A stretch of DNA of 64,000 nt from positions 124,001-188,000 of the forward strand of contig NZ_JAHFZZ010000016.1 of assembly GCF_018603905.1 (NCBI RefSeq). The letters run 5' to 3'. Of the stretch, positions 8,608 through 16,705 are shown piece by piece. The DNA is from Nonomuraea sp. NEAU-A123 (lineage in GTDB: Bacteria > Actinomycetota > Actinomycetes > Streptosporangiales > Streptosporangiaceae). Under the pieces are notes generated by a model that saw only the letters and a list, made by a program, of their open reading frames with translations, had not been told where the DNA came from and did not search any database. Numbering within the stretch: position 1 is the stretch's first letter; every line of letters begins with the position of its first letter. A program made the translations under genes and the position numbers.

Positions 8608-10542
8608 ATGGTAGGCGTCATGAGCACGATGACCGCACAGTTGCTGGAGCGCCCGACCAGTGGCGCCCCGGCCGACCACCGGGGCGACCCGCGGTGGGCA
8701 CGTCCCGCGATGTGGGGCGTGCTCGCCTTGGCCGCCGTCCTCTACACCTGGGCGCTCGGCCAGAACGGCTACGCCAACGACTACTACTCCGCCGCGATCT
8801 ACTCCGGCACCCAGAGCTGGAAGGCCTTCTTCTTCGGAGCCCTCGACGCCGGTTCGTACATCACCGTCGACAAGCCACCACTCGCGCTGTGGGTGATGGG
8901 CCTGTCGGCCCGCCTCTTCGGGTTCGGAACGTGGAGCATGCTGCTCCCCCAGGCCATCGCGGGCGTCGCCGCCGTGGGCCTGGTCCATTCGGCGGTACGA
9001 CGTACGCTCACCGCCAGGCTGATCGGCGACGGGGCGGGGCGCCTGGCCCACGTCGCGGCGCTGATCGCGGCTCTGGTGATGACGCTCACGCCGATCACGG
9101 TGGCCATCAACCGGGACAACAACCCCGACACGCTCCTGGTTCTGCTGCTGGTCGCGGCGGCCTGGTTCTGCCTGGAGGCGATCCGTACCGGCCGGACGCG
9201 TACGTTGCTGGTCACGGCGCTGCTGGTCGGCCTGGCGTTCAACACCAAGATGCTCCAGGCGTACCTGGTGCTGCCCGCCTTCGCGGCCGTCTACCTGATG
9301 GCCGCCCCGGGCCGGCCGCTGCGGCGGATCGGGCGGTTGCTCGCGGCCGGAGCGGTTCTCGTCGGCTCCAGCGGCTGGTGGCTGGCGATCGTCGATCTGT
9401 GGCCGTCGGGCAGCCGGCCGTACATCGGCGGCAGCGCGGACAACACCGTCTGGGACCTGGTCGTCGGCTACAACGGGCTCGGCCGGATCTTCGGTGCGAG
9501 CGGCGGGGGCAGCGGCGGCGGCGCCAACTTCGGCGGCGAGGCCGGGGCCACCCGGCTGTTCAACGACACGATGGCCGGGCAGATCTCCTGGCTGATCCCG
9601 TTCGCGGCCCTCGCCCTGGCCGTGGGGGTCGCCTTGGTCGGCCGTCGGCCGCGGACCGATCCGGTCCGGGCCGCGCTGCTGCTGTGGGGTGGCTGGCTGG
9701 CGATCCACTTCGTGGTGTTCAGCTTCTCGGAAGGCGGCTTCCACCCCTACTACGCCACCGCCATGGCTCCCGCGATCGCCGCTCTCACCGGGATCGGCGC
9801 GGTGCTGATGTGGCAGGCCTTCCGGCGGTCCGCCGCCTGGAGGTGGGTGCTGCCGCTCGGCATCGCCGTCACCGGTGGCTGGTCCTTCGTGGTGCTCCGC
9901 CGGACCACCGACTTCGTGTCGTGGCTGCCCTGGCTGGTCGTCGGCGCGACGGCGGTGGCGGTGCTCGGGCTCCTGGCGGTCGCGTTCGGCGCCAAGCGGC
10001 TGGCCGCCGTGGCCCTGGTCGCGGGGTTGTTCGGCGGTCTCGCCGGACCGGCCGCGTACGCGGTGACCCCGCTGACCTCGGCCGTCCAGGGCACCAACCC
10101 GACCGCGGGCCCGGCCGGCAGCGGCGGGATGGGTGGGATGGGCAGCAGGCCCGGTGGCACCCAGCAGCGTACGGCCGAAAGGCCGCAAACCGGCCGGCCC
10201 GGCGGTGGACAGGTGAGCACTCAACTGATCAAGTACCTGGAAGCCAACCAGGGCGACGCCACCTGGCTGGTGGCCGTCGACAGCGCGCAGAGCGCGTCCT
10301 CGATCATCCTGTCCAGCGGCAAGGCCGTCATCGCCATGGGCGGCTTCACCGGCAGCGACCCGGCCATGACCGTCGCCAAGCTCAAGGGGTACGTCACCGG
10401 CGGCACGCTCAAGTACATCCTGATCACCGACGGCAGAAGCTCGTCAGTGACCGAGTGGGTCAAGGCCAACGGCACCCTGGTGGACGCGTCCGCCTACGGA
10501 GGCACCGACAGCAGCGGCCAGGCTCTCTACCAACTCGGCTGA
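8608..10542 (+). CDS. Family 39 glycosyltransferase-like (ArnT/PMT-type) membrane protein
   Basis: The 644-residue protein is an actinobacterial GT39/PMT-fold lipid-linked sugar transferase. After a short cytoplasmic tail and helix 1 (about 30-48) comes the first external loop with NDYYSAAIYSGTQSW and SYITVDKPPLALWV, which carry the acidic residues expected of the catalytic loop. About 11 further helices follow. A Gly/Met-rich linker (about 500-530) leads to a C-terminal external domain (about 540-640) typical of this family (YLEANQG, MGGFTGSDP, YILITDG). Members move a sugar from a polyprenyl phosphate donor onto a cell-envelope acceptor; donor and acceptor are unknown. In-frame ATGs at 8620 and 8629 are alternatives, but AAGGG lies eight bases before 8608. 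A hairpin follows the stop. Confidence 0.82.
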   Translation: MVGVMSTMTAQLLERPTSGAPADHRGDPRWARPAMWGVLALAAVLYTWALGQNGYANDYYSAAIYSGTQSWKAFFFGALDAGSYITVDKPPLALWVMGLSARLFGFGTWSMLLPQAIAGVAAVGLVHSAVRRTLTARLIGDGAGRLAHVAALIAALVMTLTPITVAINRDNNPDTLLVLLLVAAAWFCLEAIRTGRTRTLLVTALLVGLAFNTKMLQAYLVLPAFAAVYLMAAPGRPLRRIGRLLAAGAVLVGSSGWWLAIVDLWPSGSRPYIGGSADNTVWDLVVGYNGLGRIFGASGGGSGGGANFGGEAGATRLFNDTMAGQISWLIPFAALALAVGVALVGRRPRTDPVRAALLLWGGWLAIHFVVFSFSEGGFHPYYATAMAPAIAALTGIGAVLMWQAFRRSAAWRWVLPLGIAVTGGWSFVVLRRTTDFVSWLPWLVVGATAVAVLGLLAVAFGAKRLAAVALVAGLFGGLAGPAAYAVTPLTSAVQGTNPTAGPAGSGGMGGMGSRPGGTQQRTAERPQTGRPGGGQVSTQLIKYLEANQGDATWLVAVDSAQSASSIILSSGKAVIAMGGFTGSDPAMTVAKLKGYVTGGTLKYILITDGRSSSVTEWVKANGTLVDASAYGGTDSSGQALYQLG

Positions 10543-10551
10543 CCACCGGTG

Positions 10552-10581
10552 CGGCCCGGGCGACGCTGGTCGCCCGGGCCG
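10552..10581. terminator. Hairpin between convergent genes
   Basis: A 13-bp perfect stem (10552-10564 with 10569-10581) closes a four-base loop, ten bases after the GT39 stop and just beyond the stop of the convergent small membrane gene. It can terminate both transcripts. Confidence 0.8.
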
Positions 10582-10591
10582 TTCGGCACGC

Positions 10592-10804
10592 TCATGGGCG
10601 CCGGTGCCGGTAGTGGTCGACGACCAGGGCGGCGGCGCACGCGAGAGTGGCCAGCCCGAATCCGATGCCGATGAAGATGTTGATGCCGATGTTCGAGGTC
10701 ACGATGTTGAGCACGGCGCTGATCACGAGCAGGAGCCACAGCACGGGACGCGGCATCCCGCGCTGAGCGCCGGCGGGCTGGACCGAACTGGACGACTCGG
10801 ACAT
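10592..10804 (-). CDS. Small two-helix membrane protein, function unknown
   Basis: The 70-residue protein has a 20-residue hydrophilic N-terminus, two membrane helices (about 21-39 and 43-62) separated by a tight turn (NIGIN), and a short basic tail (HYRHRRP). A GAGGAG ribosome site precedes the ATG. Similar two-helix proteins are common in actinomycetes; none has a known role to my knowledge. It is divergent from the histidine kinase gene with 167 bases between them. Confidence 0.7.
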   Translation of the reverse strand: MSESSSSVQPAGAQRGMPRPVLWLLLVISAVLNIVTSNIGINIFIGIGFGLATLACAAALVVDHYRHRRP

Positions 10805-10971
10805 GGTGTGCTCCTCACTCGATGGGCTGTCAGTAATCGAAGCTACGAGCGATCACCGCCGACGACGATCCCACCAGCGAGACAGGCGAGGTATAGCAGG
10901 CTGTACTCCTTGGCCGACGATCTGTCGGCCGCCCGGATATGCCTTATTGTCCTGGGCTGAGGAGGTGCCGC

Positions 10972-12249
10972 ATGTCGACTCATGACCCCACGGCCGGTCG
11001 TCGGGCGGCCCGTGGACGGGACGCGTTCGCGCTCGCCCGCGCCCGAGCCATCCTGGACGCGCTGGAACACCTCGTCGGCGGGCTCGGCACCGCGGTCCTG
11101 GCGTTCGTCGCACTCGTGTTGGTGATCGCCACCGCACTGACCTGCCTCATCGGTGTGGGCCTGCTGCTGGCGCCCGTCACGCTGCGCGTGGTGCGTGCCG
11201 TCGCCGACCGGGAACGCGGGCGGCTGTCCCGCTGGGGTCCGGAGGTCGTCGGGCCGGCGCCGATACCGCACGGGCTGCGCGCCGCCCTCGCCGACTCGGC
11301 CGTGCGCCGGGAAGTTGGCTGGGTGGCCGCCTATCCCGTTCTCGGACTGTTCCTCGGTGCGGTGGCCATCTCGCTGCCCATCTACGTGGTGGAGGACACC
11401 CTTTTCCCGTTGTACTGGCGGATGTTGCCACCGGAAGAGGTGTCGGCGCGGACCTGGGGGCTCTGGACCGTGCATGACTGGCCCACCGCCCTCGCCGTCG
11501 CCCTGCTGGGCCTGGGCTGGATCGTCGTCACCACGACGGTCACCCCGGGCATGGCGTGGCTGCAGGCCTGGCCCGGCCGCCGGCTCCTGGCGCCTGTCTC
11601 CGGCACCGACCTCGCGCTGCGGGTCGTCCAACTCACCGCGACCCGCGCCGCCGCGCTCGACGCGCACTCCGCCGAGCTGCGGCGCATCGAACGCTCGCTG
11701 CACGACGGGACGCAGAACCGGATCGTCGCCGTCAACGTCCTGCTCGGCGCGGCCCGCCGGGCGCTGACCCGCGATCCGGCCACCGCCGAGGCCATTCTCG
11801 AACGCGCGCAGGACGCCGCCGAGCAGGCGCTCGCCGAGCTCCGCGGGGTCGTCCGCAGCATCCTGCCGCCGGTGCTGACCGACCGCAGCCTCGCCGACGC
11901 CCTCACCGGCCTGGCCACGGCCTGCCCGGTGCCCTGCCGGATCGACGCCGACCTTCCCGTCCGGTGCGCCTCTTCCGTCGAGGCGACGGCCTACTTCGTG
12001 GTGGCCGAGACGCTCACGAACATCGCCAAGCACAGCCGGGCCGGGCACGCCACCGTCGCGGCCCGGCTCCATGACGACCGGCTCCACCTGCAGATCAGCG
12101 ACGACGGCCAGGGCGGGGCGGATGAACGCAACGGATCCGGGTTCGTCGGCATCCGCCGCCGTACCGAAGCGCACGATGGGACATTCATGCTGAACAGCCC
12201 TCCTGGGGGACCCACCACCGTGACCGTGAGCCTGCCATGCGGATCGTGA
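10972..12249 (+). CDS. Sensor histidine kinase, NarL/DesK type
   Basis: The 425-residue protein has an N-terminal membrane sensor module with four hydrophobic segments (about residues 40-75 and 120-210, the first pair interrupted by a cytoplasmic loop), resembling the actinobacterial putative sensor domain. The HisKA_3 dimerisation helix carries the phospho-acceptor in RRIERSLHDGTQNR, with His at about 244. The ATPase domain has AYFVVAETLTNIAKHS (N box) and ISDDGQGG (G box). A longer start at 10939 is possible, but GAGGAGG lies just upstream of 10972. It overlaps the response regulator gene by 13 bases and phosphorylates that partner. The signal is unknown. Confidence 0.9.
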   Translation: MSTHDPTAGRRAARGRDAFALARARAILDALEHLVGGLGTAVLAFVALVLVIATALTCLIGVGLLLAPVTLRVVRAVADRERGRLSRWGPEVVGPAPIPHGLRAALADSAVRREVGWVAAYPVLGLFLGAVAISLPIYVVEDTLFPLYWRMLPPEEVSARTWGLWTVHDWPTALAVALLGLGWIVVTTTVTPGMAWLQAWPGRRLLAPVSGTDLALRVVQLTATRAAALDAHSAELRRIERSLHDGTQNRIVAVNVLLGAARRALTRDPATAEAILERAQDAAEQALAELRGVVRSILPPVLTDRSLADALTGLATACPVPCRIDADLPVRCASSVEATAYFVVAETLTNIAKHSRAGHATVAARLHDDRLHLQISDDGQGGADERNGSGFVGIRRRTEAHDGTFMLNSPPGGPTTVTVSLPCGS

Positions 12250-12896
12250 TCGCGGAGGACGACGCGCTCCTGCGCGAAGGGCTCGCGCTGCTGCTGCGCG
12301 CGGAGTCGCTCGACGTCGTGGCCACCGCCGGCGACCCCGACGGCTTCCTGGAGGCCCTCGGCGTCCACAAGCCGGATGTCGCGATCGTCGACGTACGGAT
12401 GCCGCCGACCCACACCGACGAGGGGATCGTCGCCGCCGTCGAGGCCAGGCGGCGCCAGCCGGACCTGGCCGTGCTCGTGCTGTCCGCCTATGTCGAGCAG
12501 GCGTTCGCCACCGAACTGCTCTCCCACGGCAGTGCCCGCCTCGGGTACCTGCTGAAGGAGCGGGTCGGGCGGGTCGATGAGTTCCTGAGCGCGCTGCACC
12601 GGGTGGCGGACGGCGGTACGGCCATCGATCCGGATGTCGTGGCGCAGTTACTCGTCCGCACCCGGCCCGACACCCGGCTGGACCGCCTGAGCCCTCGCGA
12701 ACGTGACGTGCTGGCCCTGATGGCCGAAGGTCTGGGCAACGCCGCCATCGCCGAACGGCTCTTCGTCACCGATGGCGCCGTGCACAAGCACATCCGCAGC
12801 ATCTTCGCCAAGCTCGACCTGGCGCCCACCGACCGGGCGGACCGGCGCGTCACCGCCGTCCTGCACTTCCTCGAGGACGCCAACCGCCGAGTCTGA
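12237..12896 (+). CDS. Response regulator, NarL/LuxR type
   Basis: The 219-residue protein has a receiver domain (about 1-120) with the acidic pair AEDD, phospho-acceptor Asp52 in VDVRMPP, the LSAY switch segment and the conserved Lys in YLLKER. A LuxR-type HTH follows at about 150-210 (LSPRERDVLALMAEGLGNAAIAERLFVTDGAVHKH). It is the partner of the overlapping histidine kinase. The receiver loop after the Asp is slightly long (MPPTHTDEG), as is common in this subfamily. Target genes are unknown; the adjacent polyphosphate kinase is a candidate. Confidence 0.92.
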   Translation: MRIVIAEDDALLREGLALLLRAESLDVVATAGDPDGFLEALGVHKPDVAIVDVRMPPTHTDEGIVAAVEARRRQPDLAVLVLSAYVEQAFATELLSHGSARLGYLLKERVGRVDEFLSALHRVADGGTAIDPDVVAQLLVRTRPDTRLDRLSPRERDVLALMAEGLGNAAIAERLFVTDGAVHKHIRSIFAKLDLAPTDRADRRVTAVLHFLEDANRRV

Positions 12897-12906
12897 CCGG
12901 CGAACC

Positions 12907-12945
12907 GGGCCCTGTGTGTCGAGCGGGCCCACCAGGGCAGGGCCC
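12907..12945 (+). terminator. Possible terminator after the two-component genes
   Basis: An 8-bp GC-only arm pair (12907-12914 with 12938-12945) encloses a 23-base loop just after the response regulator stop. It is weaker than the other hairpins in the window because of the long loop. Confidence 0.35.
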
Positions 12946-12950
12946 AGGGC

Positions 12951-13925
12951 GTGGGCGACGATGAAAGCAGAACGAACGGCAGCGGGCTCCTTTCCACCGG
13001 CCCGTATGGGGAGAGGGGGGTGGCGTCCTCCCTCCTCGACGATCTTCCCTACCTACGGGTGATCGACGAGGACGACGACGACCCGTTCCTGATCGGCCGC
13101 GACGGCCGCCCCATCGAGACCTGGCGGGAGCACTATCCCTATCAGAGCCGGATGGACCGGGCCGAGTATGAGCGGATCAAGCGGTCCCTGCAGATCGAGC
13201 TCGTGAAGCTGCAGTACTGGATCAAGGACTCCGGCGTCCGGCTGGTGATCCTCTTCGAGGGGCGCGACGCCGCGGGCAAGGGCGGCACGATCAAGCGCTT
13301 CAGGGAACACCTCAACCCCCGCGGGTCGACCGTGGTCGCCTTGGACAAGCCCGGCGAGCGTGAGAGCAGCCAGTGGTACTTCCAGCGTTACATCGCCCAC
13401 CTGCCCGCGGCCGGGGAGATGGTCTTCTTCGACCGCTCCTGGTACAACCGGGCCGGGGTCGAGCGCGTGATGGGGTTCTGCTCCGCGCCGGAGTACCTGC
13501 AGTTTCTGCGTCAGGCGCCGATGTTCGAGCAGATGCTCGTCGAGGACGGCGTCCACCTGATCAAGCTCTGGTTCTCGGTCTCGCGCGGCGAGCAGCTGAC
13601 CCGCTTCATCATCCGCAGCATCGACCCGGTCCGGCGCTGGAAGCTGTCCCGGATGGATCTGGCCTCCCGCCAGAAATGGGATGAGTACACCGACGCCAAG
13701 GAGGACATGTTCCTGCACACCGACACCGACTACGCGCCGTGGACGGTCATCAAGAGCAACGACAAGAAGCGCGCCCGGATCGCCGCGATCCGTCATGTCC
13801 TCAGCCAGTTCGACTACGACGACAAGGACCACGACGTGGTCGGCGTACCCGATCCGCTCGTCGTCCGCGCGGCGGCCGACGTCCTGGACGAAGACCGCGA
13901 CTCTCAGAGCGTCGGCGGTCGCTGA
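12951..13925 (+). CDS. ppk2: Polyphosphate kinase 2
   Basis: The 324-residue protein is a single-domain PPK2, which transfers phosphate between polyphosphate and nucleotides. The Walker A is GRDAAGKGG (about 104-112), the Walker B region is FFDRSWYNRAGVE (about 159-171), and RWKLSRMDLASRQKWDEY and WTVIKSNDKKRAR form the lid and C-terminal elements. The length fits the one-domain class. The start is uncertain: GTG at 12951 has a weak site, while GTG at 13020, 23 codons later, is preceded by GGGAGAGG. The N-terminal extension is not conserved in the family as I know it, so the later start is quite possible. It follows the two-component genes by 54 bases and may respond to them. Confidence 0.9.
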   Translation: MGDDESRTNGSGLLSTGPYGERGVASSLLDDLPYLRVIDEDDDDPFLIGRDGRPIETWREHYPYQSRMDRAEYERIKRSLQIELVKLQYWIKDSGVRLVILFEGRDAAGKGGTIKRFREHLNPRGSTVVALDKPGERESSQWYFQRYIAHLPAAGEMVFFDRSWYNRAGVERVMGFCSAPEYLQFLRQAPMFEQMLVEDGVHLIKLWFSVSRGEQLTRFIIRSIDPVRRWKLSRMDLASRQKWDEYTDAKEDMFLHTDTDYAPWTVIKSNDKKRARIAAIRHVLSQFDYDDKDHDVVGVPDPLVVRAAADVLDEDRDSQSVGGR

Positions 13926-14008
13926 CAGGGCTGCGCATGCGCGATTGACGATGAGCTCATCTGGGATTGGCCATTTCCGGCTCCTCGGCACTGCCGCATG
14001 ATCAATTC

Positions 14009-14488
14009 ATGGCCCCGTGCGGTCCCATCATCGAGTTCGTCGCGTTCGGCAATGGCCGGCTGCGCATCAGGCATGATCTCGATCTGCGGGAGCTGCGGGT
14101 CGTGGGGGATCTGGACTGCGTCACCTTGCCCGTCCTGGTCCGCGCGTTGGCCTCGATCACGGGTGGCGGCGTCTGCGTCGATCTGGCGGACCTGGAGTTC
14201 ATCGACGTCGGCTGCCTGCGCGCCCTGGTCGACGTCGCCGCTCGGCGGGATGCCGGGCACGTTCTCACGTTGCGATCCGCGCCGCCGCAGGTACACCGCC
14301 TGCTCGTCCTCACCGGCTGGGGGCCCGCTGAGCCCGCGAGCTCAGGCGGGCTCCTCGTCATCGGCGCCGACGACTGTCGGAGTCCCCGCGACCGGTCGCA
14401 GCCACCCGAGCCGCTCGGCGAGTCGGCGGGCGCTGTCGATGACGGCGGCCAGGTGGCGAGAGGGGTTCGCGTCGCGCCACAGGAGTGA
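14009..14488 (+). CDS. STAS-domain protein (anti-sigma factor antagonist-like)
   Basis: The 159-residue reading frame has a STAS domain at about 18-105: LRELRVVGDLDCVTLPVLVRAL, then VCVDLADLEFIDVGCLRALVDVA, where the phosphorylatable Ser/Thr of classical antagonists would sit near the VGCLRAL turn. A cysteine stands there in place of serine, so control by an anti-sigma kinase is doubtful. It ends with HRLLVLTGW, as usual for the domain. The last 49 codons overlap the 3' end of the convergent LysR gene and have no family character. The start is chosen at the first ATG before the domain; no clear ribosome site is seen. Confidence 0.6.
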   Translation: MAPCGPIIEFVAFGNGRLRIRHDLDLRELRVVGDLDCVTLPVLVRALASITGGGVCVDLADLEFIDVGCLRALVDVAARRDAGHVLTLRSAPPQVHRLLVLTGWGPAEPASSGGLLVIGADDCRSPRDRSQPPEPLGESAGAVDDGGQVARGVRVAPQE

Positions 14489-15289
14489 CCAGGGGTAGTG
14501 CGTGACGGGTTCGGCCAGCGGCCGCCAGGTGGTGCCCGGCCGGTTGGACGTGCGGGAGGAGGAGGGGATGCAGTGCACACAGCGGTGCTGGAGGACGAGG
14601 TCGGCGGCGGCCCGGGTGCTCTCGACCGTTCCCTCGTAGACCGTGGGCGCGAATCCGGCCGACCGGCACAGCTCGATGACGAACTGGTTGAGCTCCGGCG
14701 TCTGGCTCTCCTCGCCGAGCAGCAGGAGCTCGGCGGCGAGGGCCGTGACGGGTACGGCGTCGCGCCCGGCGAAGCGGTGGTCGTCGGGGACCAGCACGCC
14801 GAGCGGATCGAGCCGGATCAGTTCGGTGGCCACGCCGGGCGGGGCCTGGGAGGCACGCCCGATGCCGATGTCCAGCCGCCCGTCGGCCAGTTGCCGATAC
14901 TGCTCGGGGGTGCCCGCTTCGACCTGGTGGATGGTGAAATCCGGATGGCTGCGCTGGACCTCGCGCAGGATCTGGGGCATGGAGTCATAAGCGGCGTCGA
15001 TGATGCCCACGCGGAGCGTCGGCGACGGCGAAACGGCGTTGCGGGCGGCCTGCTTGGCCCTGCTCACGTGGTCGAGGATCTGGCGCGCCTCGACGAGGAA
15101 CGCGGCGCCCGCGGCGGTCAGGTCAACGTGATGGGTGCTGCGGTCCAGCAGCCGCACTCCTAATTCACGCTCCAGCCGCTGCACCTGCTGGCTCAGCGCG
15201 GACTGCACGATGTGCTCCCTGGCCGCCGCCCGGCCGAAATGGAGTTCCTCGGCAAGCGTCACGAAATAGCGCAACTGGCGCAGCTCCAT
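14342..15289 (-). CDS. LysR-family transcriptional regulator
   Basis: The 315-residue protein is a complete LysR regulator. The winged HTH occupies residues 1-60 (MELRQLRYFVTLAEELHFGR, then SALSQQVQRLERELGVRLLDR). The effector domain follows from about 85 to 290, with VGIIDAAYDSMPQIL opening the first lobe and DIGIGRA in the cleft. The start at 15289 is preferred over a GTG three codons upstream because AAGAGG is eight bases before the ATG. The C-terminal coding region overlaps the convergent STAS gene by 147 bases. No divergent partner is seen: upstream lies the small membrane gene in the same orientation. Its target is unknown. Confidence 0.88.
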   Translation of the reverse strand: MELRQLRYFVTLAEELHFGRAAAREHIVQSALSQQVQRLERELGVRLLDRSTHHVDLTAAGAAFLVEARQILDHVSRAKQAARNAVSPSPTLRVGIIDAAYDSMPQILREVQRSHPDFTIHQVEAGTPEQYRQLADGRLDIGIGRASQAPPGVATELIRLDPLGVLVPDDHRFAGRDAVPVTALAAELLLLGEESQTPELNQFVIELCRSAGFAPTVYEGTVESTRAAADLVLQHRCVHCIPSSSRTSNRPGTTWRPLAEPVTHYPWSLLWRDANPSRHLAAVIDSARRLAERLGWLRPVAGTPTVVGADDEEPA

Positions 15290-15375
15290 GGCCGCCACCT
15301 CTTCCCAAGCCGGGCGGCGCCGATACCGACCATCGTCCTACCACTGTAGAACGTCTTGGGAGTCGTCAGCAGGCG

Positions 15376-15573
15376 TCACTTGCTGGGCTGGGGGGTCTGA
15401 CAAGCGATCTTCGGGTTCATGCCGAGATAGTTGAGGGGACCCGCCAGAATCGTCACGGCGATCGTGGCCACCCGGTTGCAGTCGTCGATCGGTTTTGTGT
15501 AGTAGTCGCGCTGAGCCGCCGCGAAGGCGCCGACAACCAGCCAAAGGATCACCACTATCGATCCTAAGCGCAT
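15376..15573 (-). CDS. Small membrane protein, conserved in actinomycetes
   Basis: The 65-residue protein has one membrane segment at its start (MRLGSIVVILWLVVGAFAA), followed by QRDYY, two cysteines (DDCNRV and KIACQT) and a second moderately hydrophobic stretch ending GPLNYLGMNPK. I recall short proteins of this pattern in many actinobacteria, without known function. A GGAG site six bases before the ATG fixes the start; an upstream in-frame ATG five codons earlier has no site. Confidence 0.65.
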   Translation of the reverse strand: MRLGSIVVILWLVVGAFAAAQRDYYTKPIDDCNRVATIAVTILAGPLNYLGMNPKIACQTPQPSK

Positions 15574-15649
15574 GGGCTCTCCTTCCATCTTCCTGACCGT
15601 GGCCCCTCCTCTCCCCTCAAATGAGACAAGGAAACGGAGCGGTCGCGTC

Positions 15650-16516
15650 CTATGCGGCCAGGTCCTTGACCCGTCCTGTGGTGCTGGTGGCGGCCAGCGC
15701 GACGGCGAACAGGATGAGCTGGTTGAGAATCTTGAGGAACACGAGCATCCCCACGGCGCCGGTGACGACCTGGTAGGCGGGGTTGGCCGCGGTCAGGTTG
15801 AGGTAGACCTGCCCGAGGCTCTTGAGCACCTCCAGGCCGATCGTGATGACCAGCGCGGGGCCGATCACCCTGCGCAGCGGCAGATGCAGCCGGGCCGGGG
15901 CGGTCAGCAACGCCATGGCCAGCAGGGTGTTGACCCCGAGACCGATGACGAACGCGGCCGCGGACAGCACCCACTGCGCCGAGTCGGCGTCCGTGCCCAC
16001 GGTGTGCACGGCCAGCCAGCCCAGCAGCCACTCGGCGGCGAAGGCGAGGCCGACCGACAGCAGGAGCAGCAGCCCGAGCCCGGCCACCACGCCCAGGTCG
16101 ATGAGCTGGCGCAGGAGGAAGTGTCCCGGATACTGCTCCAGCCGCCAGATCGCTCTGCTGGCCGAGCGCAAGGTGTCCATCCAGAACAGGCCCGTCAGCG
16201 GCAGCGCGACGAACGCCACCAACCCGGCCGTCCCGCGCGCGTCGATCAACGCCTGGACGTTCAGCCGTGGAAAGTTCTCGCTCAGGTAGTGCTGCACCGC
16301 GAGCAGCACCGGCGGATAGTCCAGAAACCGACCGAGTATCGCGAACCCCAGCAGCGCCAGCGCGAAGGTGGCGAAGAAGGCGTAGTACGTGAGCGCGGCC
16401 GACAACCGGCCGGCGTCTGTCTCGTCGTAGCGGGCCACGGCCCGGACCAGGTGATCCAGCCAGCCGTGCCGGCTTCTCGCCCGCTCCCAGGCCGCCGCCA
16501 GACGCTGTCGTGTCAC
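15650..16516 (-). CDS. YihY/BrkB-family inner membrane protein
   Basis: The 288-residue protein matches the YihY/virulence factor BrkB family: AGRLSAALTYYAFFATFALALL is the family's typical first helix, then GTAGLVAFVALPLTGLFWMDTLRSASRAIWRLEQY, and four further helices. Six membrane segments are predicted (about 42-63, 98-118, 140-165, 185-207, 217-237 and 252-275). Members have been suggested as transporters or exporters; the function is unsettled. It ends with a short basic tail (TGRVKDLAA). Confidence 0.85.
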   Translation of the reverse strand: MTRQRLAAAWERARSRHGWLDHLVRAVARYDETDAGRLSAALTYYAFFATFALALLGFAILGRFLDYPPVLLAVQHYLSENFPRLNVQALIDARGTAGLVAFVALPLTGLFWMDTLRSASRAIWRLEQYPGHFLLRQLIDLGVVAGLGLLLLLSVGLAFAAEWLLGWLAVHTVGTDADSAQWVLSAAAFVIGLGVNTLLAMALLTAPARLHLPLRRVIGPALVITIGLEVLKSLGQVYLNLTAANPAYQVVTGAVGMLVFLKILNQLILFAVALAATSTTGRVKDLAA

Positions 16517-16705
16517 TTGAGGTTACTCACCGTACCGTTTCGTGCTGGTCGCGGGCGGAACCGCCGGAAAATGCGAGATCTTCAGTCTGCCCCCCGCGAA
16601 CGCGATGAGGAAGACCGGGACAACGCGTGTCCCATTGTCCCGGCCGCACCTCACTGGGCGGCCGGGAGCCGTGCCTATCAGGACCAGAGGTGAGAGTCTG
16701 AAGGT

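Noticed and set aside
8560..10224. 554-codon open frame on the minus strand opposite the GT39 gene
   Set aside because: Gln/Arg/Gly-rich shadow without motifs; the plus-strand protein has a full membrane topology and family motifs.
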